Assembly: GCF_000026945.1 (NCBI RefSeq)
Contig: NC_012865.1
Span: 930,001-994,000, forward strand
Reading direction: 5' to 3'
Length of the DNA stretch: 64,000 bases
From: Candida dubliniensis CD36
Taxonomy: Eukaryota; Ascomycota; Pichiomycetes; Serinales; Debaryomycetaceae
A model generated the notes under the pieces. That model worked only from the letters and a program-made list of their open reading frames with translations, was not told the DNA's origin and did no database searches. Positions 9,438 to 21,797 of this stretch are shown one piece after another (the first letter of the stretch is position 1; every line of letters begins with the position of its first letter). The translations under genes and the position numbers were made by a program.

Positions 9438-12400
9438 ATGTTTTTACGATTTTTGTTGCTATGCATCTGTTTATCAGTTGCTGGTGCAAAGGTAATTACG
9501 GGTATTTTCAATAGTTTTGATTCATTGACTTGGACCAATGCTGCTAGATACCCGTTTAAGGGACCCGGATACCCAACTTGGAATGCTGTTTTAGGTTGGT
9601 CTTTAGATGGAACTGTTGCTAGCCCAGGTGACACCTTTACTTTGATCATGCCTTGTGTATTCAAATTTATTACTAATCAAACATCTGTTGATTTGATTGC
9701 TGATGGGGCAGACTATGCTACATGCCAGTTCCATGCAGGTGAAGAATTTACAACCTTTTCATCCTTGACGTGTACTGTGAGCAGTGCTTTGAACCCATCT
9801 ATTAAGGCTCTTGGTACAGTTACTTTACCCATCTCATTTAACGTAGGTGGAACAGGATCATCGGTTGACTTAGAAAATTCCAAGTGCTTTACTGCTGGTA
9901 CCAACACGGTCACATTCACTGATGGGAATAACAAAATTTCAACTACTGTTGAGTTCAATAAAACCACAGTTGATCCAAGTGGATACTTGACTTCCGCCAG
10001 ACGTATTCCAAGTCTCAATCAAGTTACATCTCTTTATATGGCCCCACAATGTGTGAATGGTTACACTTCTGGTATAATGGGAATTTCGAGTAATAGCGGC
10101 ATTGATATTGACTGTTCAACTGTTCATGTTGGGATTTCAAAAGGAGTGAATGATTGGAATTTTCCAGTATCATACGATTCATTTAGTTACAAGAAAACTT
10201 GCTCACCTACTGGTATTTCTATCACATATGAAAATATCCCTGCAGGTTATCGTCCATTTATTGACGCTTACATTTCTGCTTCAGGAGTTAAACTGTACGC
10301 TTTGTCATATGCTAATAATTATACTTGTGTTGATAGCAGCTTTCAAAATAAACCATTTACTATAAGATGGACCGGATACAATAGTAGCGAAGCTGGTTCC
10401 GACGGTGTTGTCATTGTGGTAACAACCAGAACAGTTACAGATAGTACTACTGCTGTGACTACTTTACCATTCAATTCCGATGTTGACAAAACTAAAACAA
10501 TTGAAATTTTGCAACCCATTCCAACAACTACCATCACAACATCATATGTTGGTGTGACTACTTCCTATAGAACCCAAACTGTACCTATTGGACAAACTGC
10601 TACTGTTATTGTTGATGTTCCATATCATACTACAACTACTGTTACTAGTAAATGGACAGGAACAATCACTACTACTGCGATTCGTACCAATCCAACAGGT
10701 TCAATCGATACAGTTGTTGTACAAGTTCCACTGCCAAACCCAACAGTCTCCACTACTGAATATTGGTCGCAATCCTATGGAACAACTACCACAGTCACCG
10801 CACCTCCAGGTGCTACTGATACGATTATCATTAGGGAACCACCAAACCCAACTGTCACCACAACCGAGTACTGGTCTCAATCCTTTGCCACGACCACCAC
10901 TGTTACTGCCCCTCCAGGTGGCACTGACACTGTGATAATTAGAGAACCACCAAACCCAACTGCTACGACAACCGAGTACTGGTCTCAATCGTTTGCTACT
11001 ACCACTACAGTTACTGCTCCTCCAGGTGGTACTGACACTGTGATAATTAGAGAACCACCAAACCCAACTGCTACGACAACCGAGTACTGGTCTCAATCCT
11101 TTGCCACGACCACCACTGTTACTGCCCCTCCAGGTGGCACTGATACTGTTATCATTAGGGAACCACCTAATTACACGGTTACAACCACTGAATACTGGTC
11201 ACAATCGTTTGCTTCGACTACTACTATTACTGGTCCACCAGGTGGTACAGATACTGTGATTATTAGGGAACCACCTAATTACACAGTTACTACTACTGAA
11301 TACTGGTCACAGTCATATGCTTCAACAACGACTGTTACTGCCCCACCAGGTGGCACTGACACTGTGATAATTAGAGAACCACCAAACCCAACTGTGACAA
11401 CAACCGAGTACTGGTCTCAATCGTTTGCTACTACCACTACAGTTACTGCTCCTCCAGGTGGTACAGATACTGTGATAATTAGAGAACCACCGAATTTGAC
11501 AGTTTCAACCACTGAATATTGGTCACAATCGTTTGCTACTACGACCACTGTTACCGCTCCTCCAGGTGGTACAGATACTGTGATAATTAGAGAACCACCG
11601 AATTTGACAGTTTCAACCACTGAATATTGGTCACAATCGTTTGCTACTACGACCACTGTTACCGCTCCTCCAGGTGGTACAGATACTGTGATAATTAGAG
11701 AACCTCCAAACCCGACTGCTACGACAACCGAGTACTGGTCTCAATCTTTTGCTACTACCACTACAGTTACTGCTCCTCCAGGTGGCACTGATACTATTAT
11801 CATTAGGGAGCCACCTAATTACACGGTTACAACCACTGAATACTGGTCACAATCGTTTGCTACTACCACCACTGTTACTGCCCCTCCAGGTGGAACCGAT
11901 ATTGTCCTTATTGGAGAACCACCAAAATTCACGTTGACTACTACTCAATATTGGTCACAGTCTTATGCTACAACCACGACTGCTACAGCACCACCGGGTG
12001 GTACCGACACTGTGATTATTAGGGAACCTCCAAATTACACAGTAACTACAACTGAATACTGGTCACAGTCTTATGCTACTACGACCACTGTTACTGCCCC
12101 TCCAGGTGGTACTGATACTGTTATCATTAGGGAACCACCTAATTACACAGTAACTACAACTGAATACTGGTCACAGTCTTATGCAACTACGACCACTGTT
12201 ACCGCTCCTCCAGGTGGCACTGATACTGTTATCATTAGGGAACCACCTAACTACACGGTTACCACAACTGAATACTGGTCACAGTCTTATGCAACTACGA
12301 CCACTGTTACCGCTCCTCCAGGTGGCACCGACACTGTTATCATTAGGGAACCACCTAATTACACAGTAACTACAACTGAATACTGGTCTCAATCCTATGC

Positions 12401-15400
12401 CACGACCACTACTGTTACCGCCCCTCCAGGTGGTACTGACACTGTGATCATTAGGGAGCCACCTAATTACACAGTAACTACAACTGAATACTGGTCGCAA
12501 TCGTTTGCTACTACCACCACTGTTACCGCCCCTCCAGGTGGCACTGATACTGTTATCATTAGGGAACCACCTAATTACACGGTTACAACCACTGAATACT
12601 GGTCACAATCGTTTGCTACTACCACCACTGTTACTGCCCCTCCAGGTGGTACAGACACTGTGATAATTAGAGAACCTCCAAACCCAACTGTGACAACAAC
12701 CGAGTACTGGTCTCAATCCTATGCTACAACCACGACTGCTACAGCACCACCGGGTGGTACCGACACTGTGATTATTAGAGAACCACCTAATTACACAGTA
12801 ACTACAACTGAATACTGGTCACAGTCTTATGCAACTACGACCACTGTTACCGCCCCTCCAGGTGGCACTGATACTGTTATCATTAGGGAACCACCTAATT
12901 ACACGGTTACAACCACTGAATACTGGTCACAATCGTTTGCTACTACGACCACTGTTACCGCTCCTCCAGGTGGTACAGACACTGTGATAATTAGAGAACC
13001 ACCAAACCCAACTGCTACGACAACCGAGTACTGGTCACAGTCATATGCTTCAACCACCACTGTTACTGCCCCTCCAGGTGGTACAGATACTGTGATTATT
13101 AGAGAGCCACCTAATTACACGGTTACAACCACTGAATACTGGTCACAGTCGTTTGCTACTACCACCACTGTTACTGCCCCTCCAGGTGGAACCGATATTG
13201 TCCTTATTGGAGAACCTCCAAACCCAACTGTGACAACAACCGAGTACTGGTCTCAATCCTATGCTACAACCACGACTGCTACAGCACCACCGGGTGGTAC
13301 CGACACTGTGATTATTAGAGAGCCACCTAATTACACGGTTACAACCACTGAATACTGGTCACAATCGTTTGCTACTACGACCACTGTTACCGCTCCTCCA
13401 GGTGGTACAGACACTGTGATAATTAGAGAACCACCAAACCCAACTGCTACGACAACCGAGTACTGGTCACAGTCATATGCTTCAACCACCACTGTTACTG
13501 CCCCTCCAGGTGGTACAGATACTGTGATTATTAGAGAGCCACCTAATTACACGGTTACAACCACTGAATACTGGTCACAATCGTTTGCTTCGACTACTAC
13601 TATTACTGGTCCACCAGGTGGAACCGATATTGTCCTTATTGGAGAACCACCAAAATTCACGTTGACTACTACTCAATATTGGTCACAGTCTTATGCTACA
13701 ACCACGACTGCTACAGCACCACCGGGTGGTACCGACACTGTGATTATTAGAGAACCACCTAATTACACAGTAACTACAACTGAATACTGGTCACAATCGT
13801 TTGCTACTACGACCACTGTTACTGCCCCTCCAGGTGGTACAGACACTGTGATAATTAGAGAACCTCCAAACCCAACTGTGACAACAACCGAGTACTGGTC
13901 TCAATCCTATGCTACAACCACGACTGCTACAGCACCACCGGGTGGTACCGACACTGTGATTATTAGAGAGCCACCTAATTACACGGTTACAACCACTGAA
14001 TACTGGTCACAATCGTTTGCTACTACGACCACTGTTACCGCTCCTCCAGGTGGTACAGACACTGTGATAATTAGAGAACCACCAAACCCAACTGCTACGA
14101 CAACCGAGTACTGGTCACAGTCATATGCTTCAACCACCACTGTTACTGCCCCTCCAGGTGGTACAGATACTGTGATTATTAGAGAGCCACCTAATTACAC
14201 GGTTACAACCACTGAATACTGGTCTCATTCGTTTGCTTCTACTACCACTGTTACTGGTCCACCAGGTGGAACTGATATTGTCCTTATTAGGGAACCACCT
14301 AATTACACAGTAACTACAACTGAATACTGGTCACAGTCTTATGCAACTACGACCACTGTTACCGCTCCTCCAGGTGGTACTGACACTGTGATTATTAGGG
14401 AACCACCTAACTACACGGTTACCACAACTGAATACTGGTCTCAGTCGTTTGCTTCTACTACCACTGTTACTGCCCCTCCAGGTGGTACTGACACTGTGAT
14501 TATTAGAGAACCTCCAAATTTGACAGTTACCACAACTGAATACTGGTCACAGTCTTATGCAACTACTACTACAGTTACTGGTCCACCAGGTGGAACTGAT
14601 ATTGTCCTTATTAGGGAACCACCTAATTACACAGTAACTACAACTGAATACTGGTCACAGTCTTATGCAACTACGACCACTGTTACTGCCCCTCCAGGTG
14701 GCACTGATACTGTTATCATTAGGGAACCACCTAATTACACGGTTACAACCACTGAATACTGGTCACAATCGTTTGCTTCGACTACTACTATTACTGGTCC
14801 ACCAGGTGGTACAGATACTGTTATCATTAGGGAACCACCTAATTACACGGTTACAACCACTGAATACTGGTCACAATCGTTTGCTACTACCACCACTGTT
14901 ACTGCTCCTCCAGGTGGTACAGATACTGTGATTATCAGAGAGCCACCTAATTACACAGTTACTACTACTGAATACTGGTCACAGTCATATGCTTCAACAA
15001 CGACTGTTACTGCCCCACCAGGTGGCACTGACACTGTGATTATTAGAGAACCACCTAATTACACAGTAACTACAACTGAATACTGGTCACAGTCTTATGC
15101 AACTACGACCACTGTTACTGCCCCTCCAGGTGGTACCGACACTGTGATTATTAGGGAACCTCCAAATTACACAGTAACTACAACTGAATACTGGTCACAG
15201 TCTTATGCTACTACGACCACTGTTACTGCCCCTCCAGGTGGTACTGATACTGTTATCATTAGGGAACCACCTAATTACACAGTAACTACAACTGAATACT
15301 GGTCACAGTCTTATGCAACTACGACCACTGTTACCGCTCCTCCAGGTGGCACTGATACTGTTATCATTAGGGAACCACCTAACTACACGGTTACCACAAC

Positions 15401-17462
15401 TGAATACTGGTCACAGTCTTATGCAACTACGACCACTGTTACCGCTCCTCCAGGTGGCACCGACACTGTTATCATTAGGGAACCACCTAACTACACGGTT
15501 ACCACAACTGAATACTGGTCACAGTCTTATGCAACTACGACCACTGTTACCGCTCCTCCAGGTGGCACCGACACTGTTATCATTAGGGAGCCACCTAATT
15601 ACACAGTAACTACAACTGAATATTGGTCACAATCGTTTGCTACTACGACCACTGTTACTGCCCCTCCAGGTGGCACTGATACTGTTATCATTAGGGAACC
15701 ACCTAATTACACAGTAACTACAACTGAATACTGGTCACAGTCTTATGCAACTACGACCACTGTTACTGGTCCACCAGGTGGCACTGATACTGTTATCATT
15801 AGGGAACCACCTAACTACACGGTTACCACAACTAAATACTGGTCACAGTCTTATGCAACTACGACCACTGTTACTGGTCCACCAGGTGGTACAGATACTG
15901 TTATCATTAGAGAACCACCAAACCCAACTGTTACTACCACTGAATATTGGTCAGAATCCTATGCTACCACCACCACCATTACCGCCCCACCAGGAGGTAC
16001 CAACTCAGTAAGAATCAGAGAGCCTCCAAATTTTACAGTCACAACCACTGAGTATTGGTCACAATCTTATGCAAGTACTACAACCGTTACTGGTCCACCA
16101 GGTGGAACTGACACCGTAATCATCAAGGAACCTCCAAATTACACGGTTACCACTACTGAATACTGGTCACAGTCATACGCAAGTACTAGCACTGTTACTG
16201 CTCCACCGGGAGGAACTGAAACTGTGATTATCAAGGAACCACCTAATCCAACTATTACTACCACTGAGTTTTGGTCACAGTCCTACGACACTACCACAAC
16301 CATTACTGCCCCACCAGGTGGCACTAATAGTGTCATTATCCGAATCCGTTCTAGTCCAAGTGATGAATCTAGTGAGTCCACATTCTCAATATTATCTGTT
16401 CCCTCATTTTCAGCCTCGATAAGTATTGTCTCCTCGTTTTCTCGTCCACATTATGTAAACACTACGGTTACCAACTTACCTAGTTCCCAGTCATCATCAG
16501 TGAATATACTTTCCAGTGATGAGATAACGTTTACTAATGATGATAGATTCACGTCTTCGATTGTTTTTGAAAGTGGTGAAACAAGTGTGGCAATATCAAC
16601 AACTTTCTGTGATGACGAACATGGTTGCCAATCTTCTGCTACACAAGGTTCTGTTGTAAGAACTACTGCAACAACGACGGCAACAACCACAACAGTTATT
16701 GGTGGCAATAATGGCACGGATAAACCAAAGTCTGGTGAGTTAGCTTCTACTGGTTCTGTTACAAGCAAGATAGTAACACCGGGTGGTCCATCACCAACTG
16801 CACCCTCGAATCCTGGGTCTCCAAATAATGGTGTACCATCACCTAAATCACCATCTGCAGAAACACCAGCCACCAAGAATGTACCTGGATCACCAGATAT
16901 TCCAGACACTAAATCGACTGATATTGCTAGGACAACGACTATTGTGTCCCATACGGTGACTGAGAGTGGAGCTATTGGTGTTCTGATAAATCCAAATCCT
17001 GCTTTGACAACAGGTACCCCATTGGTAGGTAAACCTGGTTCTGTAGTTAACCCGTCACGTGAAACTGGTATCAATACAGGATCAAGAAGTTCAACTAAGA
17101 TTGTTACTCCACATGCTACTGGAACTGCCACAGCTGCTATTCCAGATACAGGTAATGGTGCTACTACAAAGGGTCATGATACAACTGGTGGTAATTCCCA
17201 TGGATCTGCAGCTACCACTAATACTCAAGGTGGAAATAATGAACCAGGTAATCAATCACCACCTAATACAGGTGGAGCACCTGTGGGTACCAGTAGCCAA
17301 GGAGTTGACACCACAGCCTCTCAAGCGACTACATTAAGTCAACAGACTACAAGTTCCTTAATCACCACGCCTTTAGCTTCTACATTTGATGGTTCTGGTT
17401 CTATTACTCAACATTCAACCTGGTTGTATGTGTTGCTTACTGCTATTTCTTTATTCTATTAG
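9438..17462 (+). CDS. Agglutinin-like sequence (ALS) GPI-anchored cell-surface adhesin, Als2/Als4-like
   Basis: This is a 2674-residue Als protein, a covalently wall-linked adhesin that binds peptides and host surfaces and mediates aggregation. Order of parts: signal peptide 1-17 (cut after VAGA); Cys-containing immunoglobulin-like ligand domain to about 320; Thr-rich T region to 432 with the beta-aggregation segment VVIVVTT at 324-330; 52 tandem 36-residue repeats at 433-2304; a Ser/Thr stalk; and a GPI signal (small residues 'DGSGS' then a hydrophobic C-terminus). The whole repeat array is in frame and open. The N-terminal domain most resembles C. albicans Als2/Als4 from memory but with many substitutions. 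The exact orthologue cannot be set without alignment, so no symbol is given. It is much longer than Als1 (about 1260 residues). Assembly of such an array can collapse or expand. Confidence 0.95.
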   Translation: MFLRFLLLCICLSVAGAKVITGIFNSFDSLTWTNAARYPFKGPGYPTWNAVLGWSLDGTVASPGDTFTLIMPCVFKFITNQTSVDLIADGADYATCQFHAGEEFTTFSSLTCTVSSALNPSIKALGTVTLPISFNVGGTGSSVDLENSKCFTAGTNTVTFTDGNNKISTTVEFNKTTVDPSGYLTSARRIPSLNQVTSLYMAPQCVNGYTSGIMGISSNSGIDIDCSTVHVGISKGVNDWNFPVSYDSFSYKKTCSPTGISITYENIPAGYRPFIDAYISASGVKLYALSYANNYTCVDSSFQNKPFTIRWTGYNSSEAGSDGVVIVVTTRTVTDSTTAVTTLPFNSDVDKTKTIEILQPIPTTTITTSYVGVTTSYRTQTVPIGQTATVIVDVPYHTTTTVTSKWTGTITTTAIRTNPTGSIDTVVVQVPLPNPTVSTTEYWSQSYGTTTTVTAPPGATDTIIIREPPNPTVTTTEYWSQSFATTTTVTAPPGGTDTVIIREPPNPTATTTEYWSQSFATTTTVTAPPGGTDTVIIREPPNPTATTTEYWSQSFATTTTVTAPPGGTDTVIIREPPNYTVTTTEYWSQSFASTTTITGPPGGTDTVIIREPPNYTVTTTEYWSQSYASTTTVTAPPGGTDTVIIREPPNPTVTTTEYWSQSFATTTTVTAPPGGTDTVIIREPPNLTVSTTEYWSQSFATTTTVTAPPGGTDTVIIREPPNLTVSTTEYWSQSFATTTTVTAPPGGTDTVIIREPPNPTATTTEYWSQSFATTTTVTAPPGGTDTIIIREPPNYTVTTTEYWSQSFATTTTVTAPPGGTDIVLIGEPPKFTLTTTQYWSQSYATTTTATAPPGGTDTVIIREPPNYTVTTTEYWSQSYATTTTVTAPPGGTDTVIIREPPNYTVTTTEYWSQSYATTTTVTAPPGGTDTVIIREPPNYTVTTTEYWSQSYATTTTVTAPPGGTDTVIIREPPNYTVTTTEYWSQSYATTTTVTAPPGGTDTVIIREPPNYTVTTTEYWSQSFATTTTVTAPPGGTDTVIIREPPNYTVTTTEYWSQSFATTTTVTAPPGGTDTVIIREPPNPTVTTTEYWSQSYATTTTATAPPGGTDTVIIREPPNYTVTTTEYWSQSYATTTTVTAPPGGTDTVIIREPPNYTVTTTEYWSQSFATTTTVTAPPGGTDTVIIREPPNPTATTTEYWSQSYASTTTVTAPPGGTDTVIIREPPNYTVTTTEYWSQSFATTTTVTAPPGGTDIVLIGEPPNPTVTTTEYWSQSYATTTTATAPPGGTDTVIIREPPNYTVTTTEYWSQSFATTTTVTAPPGGTDTVIIREPPNPTATTTEYWSQSYASTTTVTAPPGGTDTVIIREPPNYTVTTTEYWSQSFASTTTITGPPGGTDIVLIGEPPKFTLTTTQYWSQSYATTTTATAPPGGTDTVIIREPPNYTVTTTEYWSQSFATTTTVTAPPGGTDTVIIREPPNPTVTTTEYWSQSYATTTTATAPPGGTDTVIIREPPNYTVTTTEYWSQSFATTTTVTAPPGGTDTVIIREPPNPTATTTEYWSQSYASTTTVTAPPGGTDTVIIREPPNYTVTTTEYWSHSFASTTTVTGPPGGTDIVLIREPPNYTVTTTEYWSQSYATTTTVTAPPGGTDTVIIREPPNYTVTTTEYWSQSFASTTTVTAPPGGTDTVIIREPPNLTVTTTEYWSQSYATTTTVTGPPGGTDIVLIREPPNYTVTTTEYWSQSYATTTTVTAPPGGTDTVIIREPPNYTVTTTEYWSQSFASTTTITGPPGGTDTVIIREPPNYTVTTTEYWSQSFATTTTVTAPPGGTDTVIIREPPNYTVTTTEYWSQSYASTTTVTAPPGGTDTVIIREPPNYTVTTTEYWSQSYATTTTVTAPPGGTDTVIIREPPNYTVTTTEYWSQSYATTTTVTAPPGGTDTVIIREPPNYTVTTTEYWSQSYATTTTVTAPPGGTDTVIIREPPNYTVTTTEYWSQSYATTTTVTAPPGGTDTVIIREPPNYTVTTTEYWSQSYATTTTVTAPPGGTDTVIIREPPNYTVTTTEYWSQSFATTTTVTAPPGGTDTVIIREPPNYTVTTTEYWSQSYATTTTVTGPPGGTDTVIIREPPNYTVTTTKYWSQSYATTTTVTGPPGGTDTVIIREPPNPTVTTTEYWSESYATTTTITAPPGGTNSVRIREPPNFTVTTTEYWSQSYASTTTVTGPPGGTDTVIIKEPPNYTVTTTEYWSQSYASTSTVTAPPGGTETVIIKEPPNPTITTTEFWSQSYDTTTTITAPPGGTNSVIIRIRSSPSDESSESTFSILSVPSFSASISIVSSFSRPHYVNTTVTNLPSSQSSSVNILSSDEITFTNDDRFTSSIVFESGETSVAISTTFCDDEHGCQSSATQGSVVRTTATTTATTTTVIGGNNGTDKPKSGELASTGSVTSKIVTPGGPSPTAPSNPGSPNNGVPSPKSPSAETPATKNVPGSPDIPDTKSTDIARTTTIVSHTVTESGAIGVLINPNPALTTGTPLVGKPGSVVNPSRETGINTGSRSSTKIVTPHATGTATAAIPDTGNGATTKGHDTTGGNSHGSAATTNTQGGNNEPGNQSPPNTGGAPVGTSSQGVDTTASQATTLSQQTTSSLITTPLASTFDGSGSITQHSTWLYVLLTAISLFY
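10734..16349 (+). repeat. 52 tandem 108-bp ALS repeats (36 residues each), no indels
   Basis: Unit boundaries fall exactly every 108 bases from 10734 ([11 protein letters not shown]) to 16349, giving 52 complete units. The consensus is [14 protein letters not shown](Y/F)A then a TTTT stretch, then [13 protein letters not shown]. The first unit and the last four are most divergent and the middle is most alike, as expected if unequal exchange homogenises the centre. By position 2 and 3 of the unit: 32 NYT, 3 NLT, 1 NFT, 14 NPT and 2 PKFT variants (units 12 and 28). The array fills 70% of the protein. Confidence 0.95.
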
Positions 17463-18391
17463 TGATTCCAGAGCTTATTTCTGGTTTAGGATTATTTGTT
17501 TCTTTTCATTTGTGTGATTTCTTCAGAGTATTATTTTCATTTTCGGTTTTGGTAAATTGCATTGCTAAATTTTTTATTTTTTTCATCAATCTTTAGGAGA
17601 GGTTTGTTATACCACATGGATTGTTTTTTGTTTTTTTTTTTAGCATGCCCAATTTTTATTAGGTATATTTTATTTGTTAATACATTGTTCGTAACTAAGT
17701 ATATTGTAATACACATTTATTGTTCAATAATTAAGAATGGTAACAGCTGACAATGAATTCAACAAAGGGTTGGATTATCTGGAATTACATGTTATATTGA
17801 TGATGCTTTTTTGGCAACAAAAGTAAACAGATTATCACTACCTAACCTATAGACAGACGTCACTATAGCTTATTTTCTAAACTTTTCAGTGCAAGCAATT
17901 GTGTATAATTTCGTTTGCCTTTGGGATTATAAAAGGCTATATGGATTTTCAATAGACAATTCTACTCAAAATATTGGAAATAAATAGCATTGGATTGCCA
18001 AATATTGTTAGCAATGCTCTATTCATATATCACATAAAGTAATATCAACATCAATGACATATAGCTGTTGAAATAGAAGAAGAGTTGGATTGTTCAACTG
18101 ATTATTGTTAATTATTTGGTAGCGCCACATATACCACACATGAAGAATTTCCAAAATCAAAAACACAAAAACAAAAACAAAACCACAACAAACTACAAAC
18201 TACAAACTACAAACTATGAATCAGTTAATTGAATTGATATGGTATACAACATCTTTATAACATTTAACTAATACTTCCATATAATCTTTATAAGAATTTA
18301 GAAATATCAAGTGTCATAACTGTTTATTATCATTCATTTAGGGAAACAATCTAATAAAGTACAACTTACAAACATCAGCAAAACACAAAAT
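17463..18391. other. Intergenic region, ALS terminator side and SPC105 promoter
   Basis: About 930 bp between two + genes. No domain-bearing frame was seen. T-rich sequence after the ALS stop (17560-17645) may serve 3' end formation. A short tandem ACAAACT repeat lies at about 18188-18215, roughly 180 bp before the SPC105 ATG. Confidence 0.6.
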
Positions 18392-21300
18392 ATGGCAAAA
18401 AGTATATTAAAGGATAATCAAAATCATACCGTCCCAATACTTCGTGGAGATAATAGTAATAACAACAATAGTAACAAAACTGATGAATCAAGAATTTCAA
18501 TAAATTTAAATCAAAACAACAACAACAACAATAATAATAATCGACGCGTTTCATTTGCTCGTGAAGTCACATTACATAAGATTGATTATGTTGAGAATCC
18601 TAATAATAAACGACGTAAGACTGATATTGGGATTACTTATCAAGATTATGGAGAATCTTCTGGTAATGATTTAAATCTGGAAAACTATCACCATAATAAT
18701 AATGATAATAACAATGGTATGAATAATATAAATGAACAAGATGAGCACGAAGAAGAAGAAGAAGAACATGAACAAGAACAGGGTGATGATACCTATGGAG
18801 AAAAAATGCTTGTTGATAGTTCTGATGAAGATGAACAAGAGGAAGAAGATCATGTTATAGACGTCAACAACAACGACCGACGAGATCATGAAGAACAGAC
18901 TATGGAATTAACGAGTGTTGGTGTACCAGAATACATTCCTCCCGTAATTGATGATGGCAAAGCAAGCACAGATCAACAGTACCATAGGGTAGTAGTCGTA
19001 GAAGAAGAAGAAGAGGAGGAGGAGGAAGATATGGAATTGACAGAAGGAATGCCTCGAAAAATTGAATATAGTTCTCCCAAGGAGACCAATGTAGATGATC
19101 AAAATAATGACGATGAAGATATTACGATGGATGTTACAAATGTATTATCACATATTCGTCAAAGTGCGAATCAAAATCAAAATTCAGTACAAGATAATGC
19201 TCATAGTGAAAATAAGGATCCTCAAAATGTTGATGATACTCAGCCAATGGAATTGACTCAAACTTTTGAGAATATCACCCGATCAAGTATTGAGAAACCA
19301 GTTCTTCAAGAAGTTATTGAAGAACAAGAATTGGAGGGTGGTATAGAACAACATGGTTCAGAAAATAAACCAGAGGTGAAAGAACAAGTAATCGATGATG
19401 TTGTCAATACAGAGCCAGAAGAAGAAAATGAATTAGATCATCAAATAATTGATAATGATAATAGGGAAGAGAACAAACCTAGCAATATATCGTCTAATGA
19501 TTTTTCCGAACATATGGATCTTACTATTGTTGATTATAAAAAGATTGATTATAATGGACCAATTCCTGAGATTCCTAGAGGTGATGGATTTGATAATGGA
19601 GAATTATCTTTTGCTATGGATTTGACAGAAATTCAACTGTTTGTTTGTCCTCGCAATGATAAGGAGAATCAAGATGATAATGAAACTGGAATTGATGAAG
19701 TAGATGCCAATGCCATTGCCATTGCACAAGAAATACAACCAAATGAAGAAGGAAAAATAAGGGAGAATGAAATTACGGAGAATGATGCTATGGAATTAAC
19801 ACAAACCATTCCCATGAAAATATTAGATTCAAATGAAGACACCAACTCAATCTCACAACCATTGGAAGAATCAATACCTACAAGTAATAATTTACCAGAT
19901 GAATCATTATCACAACCAATGGAACTTACTCAAATTGATTCTAAAATCACCACAGGAAAAGAATCTGATTTAGGTGAAGTGTCTCAACCAATGGATCTTA
20001 CTCAAACAACTTCCAATATATCACATGATGATGAAATCAATACATCAGGGATTGAAGAAAGAGTGACAACGACTACTATTCCACTTGCTGAGATAACTCA
20101 AGATGATATTAATGAAGAAGACGAAAGAGAAGAAGGAAAGACTGAACCACAAGAAGAAAAAGAAGAATCATCTGAGGAAGACGATGAGGATGATTCATTT
20201 GATGAAGATGATCCAAATTATATACCTGTTTCATTATCGAAATTTTTAAGTGATATTAGAGTACAATTTTATGATGATTTAGAATTGGATCTTAATTCTA
20301 TACCCCGATTAAGTATAACCAATTCTATTGAATTAACCCCTAGTTTGCATGACTATATTAAAGCTAAACCAAATTTAGAATTATTGGAATTATATGAATT
20401 TTGTTGTCATGAATTAAATAAAAAAATCATTCAAGGACGAGAATTATATAATGAATATGAAAAAACTGTTATCATAAATAATCCTATATTATTTAAAAAA
20501 TATTATTCAATGGATGATAAAACCAAATTATTAATTAATTTAAAAATTCAATTAATTCGAGATTTTGCTCGATTGAAAAGTAAAAAAACTTGGTATGATT
20601 GGAGAAATCAATTAATAGAAAATTTAATTGATAAATTAAATGAAGAAATAAATTCATTAATTAATGATAAACAATTATTAATTGAAGATATAAATCGATT
20701 AAATGAATTATATGATAAATGTCGAATATATTTAAACATATTGAATAATAAATTTAATGAATTAATAAGATTGAAAAATGAAATTAAACGAATCCCACCA
20801 ATTGAATTAAATAAATTACAATTAGATGTTGCTAAAAGGAAACAAGATATTGTTGAAATTAATAAAGAAATTGAAATTAAATTATTACAATTATCAACTA
20901 TTAAAAAAAATTTACATGATAGTAATGAAAAAAAATCATTATTACAAATTCAATTAAATAATTTACAAAATGAATTTAATCAAATTCGAAAATATGATAA
21001 TTTGGAAATTAAATTAATTTTAAGGAAATATCAATTTTTACAAAATTTAACAAATTTGAAATATTTAAAAACCACCCAAAAAGAACAACAACAACAAGAA
21101 CAAGAACAAGAACAAGAAGATAGAGGTCATAAAATATCTTTTTTATTTGATGATTCAATTATTTGTCAATTTGATTTTATTAATAATAAAATAATGTATA
21201 CTATGGAACAAAATAATTTCAAAAATAAATCTTCATTAATCGGGGTATTCGATCAAATTATAATTGATGGAGAGAAACAACAAGAATTAAATATAATTGA

Positions 21301-21706
21301 TAAATTTCAATTATTTTGTCGAAATTGGCATTGGTTAAAGAAATTAGATTCTGATTTATATTATGTTTCATTAAAATTTCCCATTGAATTGAAATTTGTT
21401 CACAACAATGAAAAAGAAGAGGAAAAGGAAAAGGAAGGGAAGAAATATCTTGAATTTACCATTAAATATTATAATTTCAAATATGATTATAAATTATTAA
21501 TTTGTGGAGAAATTGATATTAATAATTTTGTAAATAATCAATCTAATGTAAATCCTAAGAATATTGAATTTACTGGAAGAATAATTCATCAACGAGGTGA
21601 AATTAATAACAACAATAATAATAAATCATTTAGAGAACAAATTAGTAATGATCTTAAAGTATTTGATAAACAAATTTTGAATAATCTAATAATTGTTAAT
21701 AAATAA
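18392..21706 (+). CDS. SPC105: Outer kinetochore scaffold Spc105/Spc7/KNL1
   Basis: The 1104-residue protein has the KNL1 layout. Two PP1-docking motifs sit at the N-terminus: SILK at 4-7 and RVSF at 52-55. Nine MELT-type motifs, phosphorylated by Mps1 to recruit Bub1-Bub3, start at residues 171, 214, 246, 286, 375, 409, 467, 510 and 534 (six M-E-L-T-like, others M-D-L-T or M-D-V-T). An acidic stretch follows, then from about residue 620 a conserved 'PVSLSKFLSDIRVQFYDDLELD' start of the Spc7 region, a long coiled coil to about 885, and a C-terminal RWD-like domain that binds the Mis12/MIND complex. It holds the spindle-checkpoint platform at the centromere. N-terminal Asn and Glu/Asp runs are simple-sequence. 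Identity rests on motif order. Confidence 0.92.
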   Translation: MAKSILKDNQNHTVPILRGDNSNNNNSNKTDESRISINLNQNNNNNNNNNRRVSFAREVTLHKIDYVENPNNKRRKTDIGITYQDYGESSGNDLNLENYHHNNNDNNNGMNNINEQDEHEEEEEEHEQEQGDDTYGEKMLVDSSDEDEQEEEDHVIDVNNNDRRDHEEQTMELTSVGVPEYIPPVIDDGKASTDQQYHRVVVVEEEEEEEEEDMELTEGMPRKIEYSSPKETNVDDQNNDDEDITMDVTNVLSHIRQSANQNQNSVQDNAHSENKDPQNVDDTQPMELTQTFENITRSSIEKPVLQEVIEEQELEGGIEQHGSENKPEVKEQVIDDVVNTEPEEENELDHQIIDNDNREENKPSNISSNDFSEHMDLTIVDYKKIDYNGPIPEIPRGDGFDNGELSFAMDLTEIQLFVCPRNDKENQDDNETGIDEVDANAIAIAQEIQPNEEGKIRENEITENDAMELTQTIPMKILDSNEDTNSISQPLEESIPTSNNLPDESLSQPMELTQIDSKITTGKESDLGEVSQPMDLTQTTSNISHDDEINTSGIEERVTTTTIPLAEITQDDINEEDEREEGKTEPQEEKEESSEEDDEDDSFDEDDPNYIPVSLSKFLSDIRVQFYDDLELDLNSIPRLSITNSIELTPSLHDYIKAKPNLELLELYEFCCHELNKKIIQGRELYNEYEKTVIINNPILFKKYYSMDDKTKLLINLKIQLIRDFARLKSKKTWYDWRNQLIENLIDKLNEEINSLINDKQLLIEDINRLNELYDKCRIYLNILNNKFNELIRLKNEIKRIPPIELNKLQLDVAKRKQDIVEINKEIEIKLLQLSTIKKNLHDSNEKKSLLQIQLNNLQNEFNQIRKYDNLEIKLILRKYQFLQNLTNLKYLKTTQKEQQQQEQEQEQEDRGHKISFLFDDSIICQFDFINNKIMYTMEQNNFKNKSSLIGVFDQIIIDGEKQQELNIIDKFQLFCRNWHWLKKLDSDLYYVSLKFPIELKFVHNNEKEEEKEKEGKKYLEFTIKYYNFKYDYKLLICGEIDINNFVNNQSNVNPKNIEFTGRIIHQRGEINNNNNNKSFREQISNDLKVFDKQILNNLIIVNK

Positions 21707-21797
21707 TTTTTGTATGTATGTATGTATGTATATACGTACATATTATTAATGCTATAGTAAATTAAATTATATATCTAATCAAGAATAAATCTAACTT
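21707..21797. terminator. Convergent 3' region between SPC105 and the AVT transporter gene
   Basis: Only 91 bases separate two stop codons on opposite strands. It contains a TATG/TGTA tetranucleotide repeat (about 21711-21733) with TATATA-type efficiency elements usable in both directions. The two transcripts almost certainly overlap at their 3' ends. Confidence 0.5.

Noticed and set aside
9713..16011. Many long frames on both strands inside the ALS gene
   Set aside because: They are out-of-frame or antisense readings of the 108-bp repeat, which keeps all frames periodic and stop-free. Only the 2674-residue frame has a signal peptide and GPI end.
16451..17131. 226-codon antisense frame under the ALS stalk
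   Set aside because: It mirrors the Thr/Ser/Pro-rich sense codons, which give Val/Gly/Ser-rich antisense readings, and has no independent evidence.
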